The notes below the pieces were generated by a model, which worked only from the letters and a program-made list of their open reading frames with translations, ran no database searches and had not been told where the DNA came from. Below are positions 1-5,785 of a stretch of 62,795 nucleotides of DNA, in pieces. This stretch comes from Phenylobacterium deserti (GTDB lineage: Bacteria > Pseudomonadota > Alphaproteobacteria > Caulobacterales > Caulobacteraceae). The first letter of the stretch is position 1, and each line of letters starts with the position of its first letter. The DNA lies in NCBI GenBank assembly GCA_943332615.1, contig CALQQB010000020.1:1-62795 (forward strand), in the 5' to 3' direction. The position numbers were made by a program, and so were the translations under genes.

Positions 1-1
1 A

Positions 2-91
2 CGTGCGATTTTCACAGCTGCCAGCAAGGCCCAGGCCGCAGCCGACTGGATGCATGCCCAGCAGCCTCAGGCTGAGGAGATGGCGGCGTGA
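2..91 (+). CDS. ArdC-like antirestriction protein, C-terminal end only (partial)
   Basis: The first open frame enters from the left edge and stops with TGA at 89-91. Its 29 visible residues include RAIFTAASKAQAAADWM, which matches the C-terminal helix of ArdC-type ssDNA-binding, zincin-like antirestriction proteins (usual context YIASWL-K-VLK-D-KRAIFTAA-KAQAAADYL). ArdC proteins are typical of plasmids and conjugative or mobilizable islands, where they protect incoming DNA. The catalytic part is outside the window. A second, degraded copy of the same C-terminal region follows immediately. Confidence 0.7.
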   Translation, partial: RAIFTAASKAQAAADWMHAQQPQAEEMAA

Positions 92-330
92 AACAGGTTC
101 GCAAAAATGGCGCTGGAATTCACATTAGCGCTGGACTGTCAGGATATATCGCCGAACTGGGCGCGGCGTTCCTCTGCGCCGACCTGGGCCTGGAGCTACA
201 GCCCCGGCCCGACCACGCCAGCTACATCGCCAGCTGGCTGGAGGTGCTGAAGGACGATCGACGGTTCATATTCACCGCCGCCGCCCATGCCCAGCGGGCG
301 TGCGATTTCCTGCGGGGTGGTGAGCCCTGA
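88..330 (+). pseudogene. Duplicated ArdC C-terminal fragment
   Basis: This 80-codon frame opens with a GTG overlapping the preceding stop. From about residue 24 it reads like the end of an ArdC protein: AELGAAFLCADLGLE, then HASYIASWLEVLKDD, then FIFTAAAHAQRACDFL. The last part is homologous to the tail of the gene just before it. The first 20 residues do not look like an ArdC N-terminus, and no zincin HExxH motif is present, so it is a fragment left by a tandem duplication or recombination rather than a complete gene. It could be translated as a small protein by coupling (GTGA overlap), but no function is claimed. Confidence 0.6.
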
Positions 331-485
331 AGCTCCTAGTTGGCCTCGCGGTGGACGCTTTCCGCTCTCCGCGAGGTCGTATTTTGACTCACTGCTGAAG
401 TTCAGATCGTCCGCTTGTTGCGCGGCAGTCTGGGCGTTCGGCGGCGCCAGTAGTCGAGGCTTTTGAAGCCGAGCCTTGATCCAAA

Positions 486-585
486 GGAGTCCAAACTCCG
501 GGCCCTTTGCACTTGACGACTCGGGAACATACATGCGAATTCGCAGTTATGAGTATAGGACTGCGAATTCGAAGGAGCTGGAGCC
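486..585 (+). promoter_or_regulatory. Operator/promoter region of the first Xre-RES pair
   Basis: This is the end of a 255-bp gene-free stretch (331-585). It holds a perfect 12-bp palindrome TGCGAATTCGCA at 534-545 and a second copy of its first ten bases, TGCGAATTCG, at 562-571, 28 bp apart. A short inverted repeat GGAGT-CCAA-ACTCC lies at 486-499. A -35-like TTGACG is at 513-518, placing the first palindrome over the expected -10 position. A purine-rich ribosome binding site (GGAGCTGGAG, 574-583) precedes the GTG start at 586. Paired palindromes fit Xre antitoxin autoregulation; that role is inferred. Nothing else is recognisable in 331-485. Confidence 0.55.
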
Positions 586-984
586 GTGCTGGCGCCACAA
601 GTCCAAGGCCGTAATCTGCCTGCTGGCGTCGATGCTGCCGCCGCGCTGCGGGGGGCGTTTGCGATCCTCGACGCGTGGGCGGTGGGCGTCGATGACGCGC
701 GCGCTATCCTGGGCGCGCCGCCGCCGCGGACCTACTTCACTTGGCGCCGCGGCGAGGGCGTTCGCGTGCCCGCCGACACCCTTCGGCGTATCGGCTACCT
801 GGCCGGCATCTACAAGGCGCTGCAGGTGCTCTATTCCGATCCGCGTCTGGCGGACTCTTGGGTCCAACGGCCGAACCGGGCGTTCGGCGGCCAGACGCCC
901 CTGCAGCGGATGGGCGCCGGCGACGTCACCGATCTGGCCGCCGTTCGCGGCTATCTCGACGCCGCACGCGCGCCCTGGAGCTGA
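586..984 (+). CDS. Xre/MbcA/ParS-type antitoxin (DUF2384-like), copy 1
   Basis: This 132-aa protein starts with GTG behind a GGAG ribosome binding site. A helix-turn-helix-like region (DDARAILGAPPPRTYFTWRRG, about residues 37-57) is followed by the helical antitoxin-toxin interface region (LAGIYKALQVLYSD) and a C-terminal tail WVQRPNRAFGGQTPL that is typical of antitoxins partnering RES toxins. The stop is 2 bp before the GTG of the RES gene, the usual antitoxin-then-toxin layout. It should bind and neutralise the RES protein and repress the operon through the palindromes just upstream. It is a paralogue of the Xre protein at 4692-5078. Confidence 0.85.
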   Translation: MLAPQVQGRNLPAGVDAAAALRGAFAILDAWAVGVDDARAILGAPPPRTYFTWRRGEGVRVPADTLRRIGYLAGIYKALQVLYSDPRLADSWVQRPNRAFGGQTPLQRMGAGDVTDLAAVRGYLDAARAPWS

Positions 985-986
985 TC

Positions 987-1679
987 GTGGCTCCCCGCCA
1001 GATCGTCTGGCCGCAGGCCTGGCGGGTGATCGCCTCGCGGTTTCCTCCTATCGACCTCTTCGAGCGCGTCAGCCCGGACCCAGCGGCCTGGGAGGCCCTG
1101 ATCGCCCTGGAACAGGCGACCAATCCGCGCGTGCGCGATGACGTCGGCGAGATCGCGCTTGTGCCGCCGGAGGAGCGCGTGGCGGGGGCGGGAGCCACTT
1201 ATGTGATGGCCTCCTTCACCCACCTGAACCCGAAGGGCTCGCGGTTCAGCGACGGGACCTACGGCGTCTACTACGCCGCCTCCGACCTCGAGACCGCGAT
1301 CGCCGAGACCATGTTCCATTTCGCGCAGTTCGCCGAGGACTCCAACGATCCGCCGCGGTCGGAAGACATGCGCGTGCTGGTCGGTGCCGTCGATCAGGCC
1401 TTTGAGGACGTCGCGGCCCTGCCGGACGACGACCGCGACCGCATCCTCGCGCCGGCGGACTATGCCGCCGGCCAGGCCTTCGGCCGCGCGCAGCGCGAGG
1501 CCGGCGCCCAAGGCGTCACCTATCCCAGCGTCCGCCGACCGCAGGGCGCCTGCATCGGCGCCTTCCGACCGCGCGCCGTGGGCCTGCCCGTGCAGGAACG
1601 GCACTTGCAGTACCGCTGGAACGGCGAGCGCGCGGACCGCTACTTCGACTATTCCTCCGAGAACTGGACGGAGGTGTAA
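987..1679 (+). CDS. RES-domain toxin (canonical active-site signature)
   Basis: This 230-aa RES-family protein begins at a GTG directly behind the antitoxin stop. RES toxins have an ADP-ribosyltransferase-like fold and deplete cellular NAD+ or modify NAD-dependent targets. The family signature is intact: Arg in GSRFSDG (about residue 86), tyrosines in TYGVYYAA (92-96) and Glu in ETAIAE (about 107), with a downstream serine in TYPSVRRPQG. The N-terminus (SRFPPIDLFERV) and the C-terminal QYRWNGER are also shared with the second RES protein at 5081. Its last 31 bp overlap tail-to-tail with the E1-like gene, so expression of the two operons could interfere. In a defence setting it would be a growth-arresting effector. 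Confidence 0.88.
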   Translation: MAPRQIVWPQAWRVIASRFPPIDLFERVSPDPAAWEALIALEQATNPRVRDDVGEIALVPPEERVAGAGATYVMASFTHLNPKGSRFSDGTYGVYYAASDLETAIAETMFHFAQFAEDSNDPPRSEDMRVLVGAVDQAFEDVAALPDDDRDRILAPADYAAGQAFGRAQREAGAQGVTYPSVRRPQGACIGAFRPRAVGLPVQERHLQYRWNGERADRYFDYSSENWTEV

Positions 1680-3034
1680 GCGGCTAGGGCGTCTGGCGCG
1701 GCGTCCAGGTCCATCGCCTCGCCGCCGAAGGACGTCTCGAGCGCCGGATGCCGGCCGCCGTCGATTTGCAACTCGGGCGCCGCCAGGCCGACCTGGATCA
1801 GGGCGCCCGCCGGCTTCATCGAGGCCAGGCGGATCGCCTGGGCGATGGTCAGGGCCCCGGTGGCTGCGCCGACGAACGGCACGGCGACGCTGCTGTCTGC
1901 CAGGGCGTAGGCCCCGCAGCCCTCGTCCTGCGCAGCGAGCGCCTGATAGGCTGCCTTGTCCAGGAGATGATCCGCGAGGCGCGGCGGCGGGGGCGCGTTC
2001 CAGAGCCTCTCGGTCAGGGTGCCCTTCGGAATGATGCGGACCTGCAGGCTCTCGAAATCCCCCGGCCCATGGCCGATGCCGGCGTCGATCATGTAGTCGA
2101 AGCCCAGGCTGGCCAGAATCCGGCGGGGCCGCACGTCGTCGAGACCACAGAGCAGAAGCGGCGGGTCGTCCTTGGTCGGCAGGATGTCGCCGTGGTGGCG
2201 GCGCTCGATCAGCCGGGTGTCCCAATCCGCCGCGTCCAACCAGCCGGCCGCCACACGCACCTTGCGGCGGCGCTCGCCGCGCTCGACCACCAGCAGGCTA
2301 GTGGGCTCGTTCTCCTCGCCGATCCGCTGGTCGTCCTGCAGCACCGCCGCGCGAGGGCCACGGTAGGGCAGGGTGAGCAGGTTCCAGACGAAGCCCTGGC
2401 CCAGGTGGCCCAGGCCCACCAGCCACAGGGCGTTGGGCGCCGTGAAGCGGGTCGGTCCAAGGTCGGTCGGCGCCTCCGTCCAGGGCTCCCAAAGGGACAA
2501 GGTGGTGTCGCGCGCGATGGAGCTGGGCCCGGCGAGGACGGTGGCGAAGATCTGGCGCACGGCCAGGGCGCCGGCGAAGACGCCGGCCAGGCCGAGACGG
2601 CTGTCGCCACACGCCGCGCTCTCGGTCCGTAGGCCAGACAGCCAGCGGTCCCACCAGCACGCCACCTCCCAGCCCTGGCCCGTCAGGCTGCCGCCGATAA
2701 CGATCCGGTGCGTCGCCGCGCCAGGGACGATCGCCACGACCCTGGCGCCCAGCGTCGCGGCCGCCTCGGCCAGCGTGGCCCCAAGCGGGAAGTCCACGAG
2801 CAGGGGCGCTTCAGGCGCCGATAGAGCCAGGGTAACCCGCCCGAAGCACTTGAAGGCGGTGCCCACGGCCGTCAGGGCCGCGGCCTGGCCGGCCAGGGTC
2901 GAGGCCTGGTCGTCCCCCAGGACAATGCAGGCATCGACCGCGTCGAGGCGGGCCTCGGCGTCTGGGAAGGACGCGGCCAGGCCGGCGTCGGTGAGGGCCT
3001 TGGTGACGCGGGAACGCCGCAGGTGCTGGGTCAT
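1649..3034 (-). CDS. ThiF/E1-like ubiquitin-activating adenylyltransferase
   Basis: This 461-aa protein is the last gene of the leftward ubiquitin-like operon. Residues 1-195 form a poorly conserved N-terminal domain, possibly a degenerate adenylation domain. Residues 203-400 are a ThiF/MoeB Rossmann fold: nucleotide loop WLVGLGHLGQGF (about 205-216), LLLCGLDDVRPRR (295-305), and a cysteine in DEGCGAYAL (about 373) followed by VAVPFVGA, the expected position of the thioester cysteine. It should adenylate the C-terminus of the Ubl at 3993-4514 and pass it to the E2-like protein. The ATG start shares a TGATG overlap with the JAB gene stop; a GTG one codon upstream is possible. The 3' end overlaps the RES toxin gene. 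Confidence 0.85.
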   Translation of the reverse strand: MTQHLRRSRVTKALTDAGLAASFPDAEARLDAVDACIVLGDDQASTLAGQAAALTAVGTAFKCFGRVTLALSAPEAPLLVDFPLGATLAEAAATLGARVVAIVPGAATHRIVIGGSLTGQGWEVACWWDRWLSGLRTESAACGDSRLGLAGVFAGALAVRQIFATVLAGPSSIARDTTLSLWEPWTEAPTDLGPTRFTAPNALWLVGLGHLGQGFVWNLLTLPYRGPRAAVLQDDQRIGEENEPTSLLVVERGERRRKVRVAAGWLDAADWDTRLIERRHHGDILPTKDDPPLLLCGLDDVRPRRILASLGFDYMIDAGIGHGPGDFESLQVRIIPKGTLTERLWNAPPPPRLADHLLDKAAYQALAAQDEGCGAYALADSSVAVPFVGAATGALTIAQAIRLASMKPAGALIQVGLAAPELQIDGGRHPALETSFGGEAMDLDAAPDALAAYTSVQFSEE

Positions 3035-3555
3035 CACGCGCCCTCCAGCTTCACGAACCGGCGCCCCGCGGCCGAGTGGTCCGCCCAGCGCCCGCCGCCC
3101 AGGAATTCATAGATGCCGATCACTCCGGGCTCCGGCGCATCCTTGGCGAAGTCCGGCAGGATCATCGCGATGTGGCCTGACCGCGGCATAACCGGGTTGG
3201 CCATGTCGGAGGGGCTCTGGCGGCAGCCGCGGGGATGCACGTGGACATCGGCGACCACCCCGTAGCCGCGGCTGCGGCACAGCTCCCAGAGCTTGGGCAG
3301 GGCCGTCTGCCGGATGGTGACCTCACCGGTCTCCAGGGCACGCGGGTCGATGTCGTCGTAGAAGACGAACTCCAGGATGCGCTGACCGCCGCTGGGCTCG
3401 TCCCGGCCCAGCAGGTAGGCGCCGCTCTCCTGGCGGCCGCCACGGGTGCGCCGTTCCAGCTCAAGCACGCCGGCCCTCCAGACCGCGCGGCCGCACCGCA
3501 GCCTAGGCGGCGGGCCGAAGAGCCAGCCAAGCAGCCTGTTCAGAGGCGAGAGCAT
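3034..3555 (-). CDS. JAB/JAMM (MPN) metallopeptidase, deubiquitinase-like
   Basis: This 173-aa protein carries a complete JAMM zinc site: Glu43 in RQESGAYLLG, then HVHPRG with His105 and His107, then SPSD with Ser114 and Asp117. JAB peptidases cleave after the terminal glycine of ubiquitin-like proteins, either to mature the Ubl or to strip it from targets. The start chosen (MLSPLNRLLGW) overlaps the E2-like gene by 53 bp; longer in-frame starts exist but add sequence that lies inside the E2 gene. The stop forms TGATG with the E1 start. Position between E2 and E1 genes fits a Bil-like or CBASS Cap3-like role, but no CD-NTase is nearby. Confidence 0.87.
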   Translation of the reverse strand: MLSPLNRLLGWLFGPPPRLRCGRAVWRAGVLELERRTRGGRQESGAYLLGRDEPSGGQRILEFVFYDDIDPRALETGEVTIRQTALPKLWELCRSRGYGVVADVHVHPRGCRQSPSDMANPVMPRSGHIAMILPDFAKDAPEPGVIGIYEFLGGGRWADHSAAGRRFVKLEGA

Positions 3556-4006
3556 AGAGCTTCTCCATGATGTGGGTGATGTCGCGATCGCGGCGCCAGA
3601 CCTCGTCCGGACGCTTGGCGGCCCATCCGTTGTGAGCCGCCGCATAGCGCTGCCAGGCTCGGTAGATGCCGCCGTAGACCCCCTGGCAGCCGTCCTTGTC
3701 CCAGTACTTCAGGGCGTCCACGACGCCGGGCGGCCCCAAGACCAGCGGCGGCGGCCTGATCTTGGTCACCGGGTCCCAGGCTTCCGCGAACGGGCCCTGT
3801 CCCGGGTAGCCGTCGCAGAGCAGGCGAAAGGTCATCGGCGTGGCCACCTGGCCGCTGAAGTCGCGGCCGACGACCTCGACGATCAGCTCGGGGAAGGCGT
3901 CGAGGAGGACCGACCAGCGGCCCTCCTCGATCCCGGCCTGGAAGGCGACACCCTGCAACTGCCGCTGCAGGGTGAGCGCGTCCGGCGTCAGATCAGCCGT
4001 GGCCAT
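3503..4006 (-). CDS. E2-like ubiquitin-conjugating protein
   Basis: This 167-aa protein matches the layout of bacterial E2-like (UBC-fold) proteins. A beta-meander is followed by a proline-rich turn (LCDGYPGQGPF, 63-73, and KIRPPPLVLGPPG, 82-94), then a cysteine in KDGCQGVYGG (Cys107, the best candidate for the thioester cysteine), then helical IYRAWQRYAAAH and RDRDITHIMEKL. It should accept the Ubl from the E1-like protein and transfer it to a target. It overlaps the Ubl gene by 14 bp and the JAB gene by 53 bp, so translation of the four proteins is coupled. The E2 assignment rests on motif layout and context, since these proteins diverge strongly from eukaryotic E2s. Confidence 0.72.
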   Translation of the reverse strand: MATADLTPDALTLQRQLQGVAFQAGIEEGRWSVLLDAFPELIVEVVGRDFSGQVATPMTFRLLCDGYPGQGPFAEAWDPVTKIRPPPLVLGPPGVVDALKYWDKDGCQGVYGGIYRAWQRYAAAHNGWAAKRPDEVWRRDRDITHIMEKLYALASEQAAWLALRPAA

Positions 4007-4514
4007 TGGTGAAGTCCCGCAGCGTCAGGTTCACCTCCAGCACATGGCGGCCGTGCGGGACGAAGCTGCCGAGCGACGCCTCGCGGGGGAGCGGCTGGTC
4101 GGCGCCCGGCAGGATCAGGTTGGCCTTGGCCGCCGCCTGCGGGTCGAGCTTGAAGGCGTGCTCGCCGACCGCCCACTGCAGCGCCTTGAACACCGTCTTT
4201 GACGGCGCGAAGTGCTTCTTGTGGGTCAGGTGGTCGTAGTGGACCACCAGTTCGATCGTGTGGGCCTTGTGGGTGACCAGCCGCAGCGCCTTGCGGCCCG
4301 GCGGCAGGCAGGTCAGGGCCTCGTCCTGGTCGCGCTCGAAGATCAGCACGTCTTCTTCGATCGCCAGGGCGAGACGCAGCGCCGCCAGCGGGTCTTCGGC
4401 CGGCGGCAGCTCGATCACCACCGCCTCGACCAAGCCGGCGTGGATCACCTCGATGCGGATCACATCATCCTTGCGGTCGGTCTTCAGGTCCGCCGCGGTG
4501 TTCATCGTTTCCAT
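3993..4514 (-). CDS. Ubiquitin-like protein (probable tandem beta-grasp, ISG15-like)
   Basis: This is the first gene of the leftward conjugation operon, 173 aa (170 if the in-frame ATG at 4505 is used). The C-terminal half (about 86-166) reads as a beta-grasp Ubl: strand HTIELVVHYDH, helix TVFKALQWAVGE, then ANLILPGADQPL and a final strand HVLEVNLTL. It ends NGHG, leaving a conjugable glycine at the extreme C-terminus (Gly173) or at Gly171 with a two-residue tail. Residues 18-80 (VIRIEVIHAGLVEAVVIEL and PLAALRLALAIEED) could be a degenerate first beta-grasp domain, giving the two-domain layout of BilA and ISG15. This is inferred from pattern, not from an alignment. The upstream region is shared with the divergent Xre gene. 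Confidence 0.68.
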   Translation of the reverse strand: METMNTAADLKTDRKDDVIRIEVIHAGLVEAVVIELPPAEDPLAALRLALAIEEDVLIFERDQDEALTCLPPGRKALRLVTHKAHTIELVVHYDHLTHKKHFAPSKTVFKALQWAVGEHAFKLDPQAAAKANLILPGADQPLPREASLGSFVPHGRHVLEVNLTLRDFTNGHG

Positions 4515-4691
4515 TGGGGAGGAAACCTTCTCAAAAGCGGCGGCCGGAACGGACCCCCCCGGCGGCCTAAGCGGGTTGACGAGATCGCGAACTGGACTAG
4601 AACCAGGTCGTTGGTCCGTTTATGGACTAATACATAATTGGACCAAACTAACCTTGCAAGTCCAAATACGGACTCACCGACCGGAGGGTTT
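4515..4691. promoter_or_regulatory. Divergent promoter/operator region between the Ubl operon and the second Xre-RES-helicase operon
   Basis: The 177-bp region holds repeated GGAC/GTCC elements. Two 16-bp operator-like sites share the form (A/G)GTCC-N6-GGACT: 4613-4628 (GGTCCGTTTATGGACT) and 4659-4674 (AGTCCAAATACGGACT). A longer inverted repeat has TTGGTCC at 4611-4617 and GGACCAA at 4640-4646. Within it, TTGGTC (4611-4616) and CATAAT (4633-4638), 16 bp apart, could serve the rightward operon, and the reverse strand offers TTGGTC (4646-4641) and CATAAA 16 bp on for the leftward operon. A GGAGG at 4683-4687 sets the Xre start at 4692. Occupancy by the Xre protein would be expected to silence both operons; that is inference. 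Confidence 0.55.
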
Positions 4692-5078
4692 ATGCCAGAT
4701 GCGACGAACATCGACTCCACGCCCGTTCAGCCACCGGCTGCAGATGGCTTCGCCGCCTTTTTCGCGCTCGCGGACCTGTGGGTGTTGACGACCGATCAGC
4801 AGATCACCCTGCTCGGCGCGCCCGCGCGCTCGACCTTCTTCAAGTGGAAGAAGGACGGCGGCCTGATGTCGTCGGACACCGCCGAGCGCATTTCCCACCT
4901 GCTCTCGATCTACAAGGCCCTGCAGATCCTCTTTCCCCAGGCCGGCCGCGCGGACGCGTGGCTGCGCAATCCTCACAGGTTCTTCGGCAATCGCCCGGCG
5001 CTCGACGTCATGCTGGGCGGGCGGCTCACCGACCTCATCCGCGTCCGTGACTATCTCGACGCGCAACGCGGAGGCTAA
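4692..5078 (+). CDS. Xre/MbcA/ParS-type antitoxin-like regulator, copy 2
   Basis: This 128-aa paralogue of the protein at 586-984 has an HTH-like segment (DQQITLLGAPARSTFFKWKKDGG) and the same interaction region (LLSIYKALQILFPQ, then WLRNPHRFFGNRPALDVM). The start was chosen at the ATG 5 bp behind GGAGG; an upstream in-frame start at 4638 lies inside the operator region. It is followed after 2 bp by the RES-like gene. It is the likely repressor binding the 16-bp repeats upstream and may therefore control the divergent Ubl operon too. Confidence 0.82.
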   Translation: MPDATNIDSTPVQPPAADGFAAFFALADLWVLTTDQQITLLGAPARSTFFKWKKDGGLMSSDTAERISHLLSIYKALQILFPQAGRADAWLRNPHRFFGNRPALDVMLGGRLTDLIRVRDYLDAQRGG

Positions 5079-5080
5079 CT

Positions 5081-5785
5081 GTGGCGTACCCGACCTGCGA
5101 CATTGACGGACAGTTTCACCGGATCATCCCGTCCCGGTTTCCTCCTGTTCCGCTCTATGAACGGCTCGGGCCGCCCGCGATCCAGGCCGCCGCCGAGGCC
5201 TTCGAGGCCCTGACCAACCCCAGGCTGCGCGCCCTGGAGCGCCTGGCGCAAGAAGGCGCCGCCACCCCAAAGGGGACCGGCCCCCAGAACTGGAACATGG
5301 CCCCCTTCGAATATCCCAACCCCGAGGGCACCATCTTCCTCAGCCCGGCCTACAAGGTCCTCGAGCTCGTGGAGGGCCTGACGCCAGCCCTGGTGGTGGC
5401 GGTCCAACGCCGGGAGGACTTCCTCGGCGGCAGCCGCGAAGCGGCGATCGACGTCGAGATGCGCGCCCTGGTGCACAAAGTGAAGGGGCGGTTCGCCGAC
5501 CTCACCGGGATCCCCTTCGAGGGCGATCAGGCCAAGCGGTGGAAGCTTGGCGCCGAGCTCTATGAGAGCGAGGTCCAGGGCATCGTCTTCCATCGGCCGG
5601 ACCTTCCGGGCGTGCGCGCCGTGACGGTCTTCGACCAGAACGCCCTGGGTCGAGCCGTCCAGGCTGACCATTTCCGGTTCGTCTGGAACGGGGAGGGCAT
5701 CCAGAGGATCGGGAACTTCTCCACCCACGAGGTCATGGACCGCGAGACGCTGATGGCGAGCCTCGACGGACAGGCGGCCGCCTGA
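5081..5785 (+). CDS. RES-like protein with lost catalytic signature
   Basis: This 234-aa protein (GTG start) keeps the flanks of a RES domain shared with the protein at 987-1679: SRFPPVPLYERLG at the N-terminus, ALTNPRLR, FEYPNPEGT, and QADHFRFVWNGEG near the end. The segment that should hold Arg, Tyr and the first Glu reads GTIFLSPAYKVLELVEGL (83-100), so the Arg, the paired tyrosines and the A-E-T glutamate are all missing. It is therefore probably not an active NAD-consuming toxin; a sensor, inhibitor or scaffold role is possible. Its stop overlaps the ATG of the nuclease-helicase gene by one base, coupling the two. Frame and codon use are intact, so it is not an obvious pseudogene. Confidence 0.72.
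   Translation: MAYPTCDIDGQFHRIIPSRFPPVPLYERLGPPAIQAAAEAFEALTNPRLRALERLAQEGAATPKGTGPQNWNMAPFEYPNPEGTIFLSPAYKVLELVEGLTPALVVAVQRREDFLGGSREAAIDVEMRALVHKVKGRFADLTGIPFEGDQAKRWKLGAELYESEVQGIVFHRPDLPGVRAVTVFDQNALGRAVQADHFRFVWNGEGIQRIGNFSTHEVMDRETLMASLDGQAAA

Noticed and set aside
951..2225. 424-codon open frame on the minus strand across the RES and E1 genes
   Set aside because: Arg/Pro/Gly-rich composition and no family features; it is antisense or out of frame to clear genes. The same applies to other long shadows such as 30859-31713 and 36434-37372.
1649..4514. PRTRC-type plasmid cassette as the identity of the Ubl operon
   Set aside because: PRTRC loci also carry ParB-related and other PRTRC proteins and a much shorter Ubl; none is present next to these genes.
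1649..4514. CBASS type II (Cap2/Cap3) as the identity of the E1/E2/JAB genes
   Set aside because: There is no CD-NTase or known CBASS effector in the neighbourhood, E1 and E2 are separate proteins, and a dedicated Ubl gene is present.
4590..4680. CRISPR-like array made of GGAC/GTCC repeats
   Set aside because: Repeat units are short palindromes with irregular spacing and no unique spacers of constant length; operator sites explain them better.
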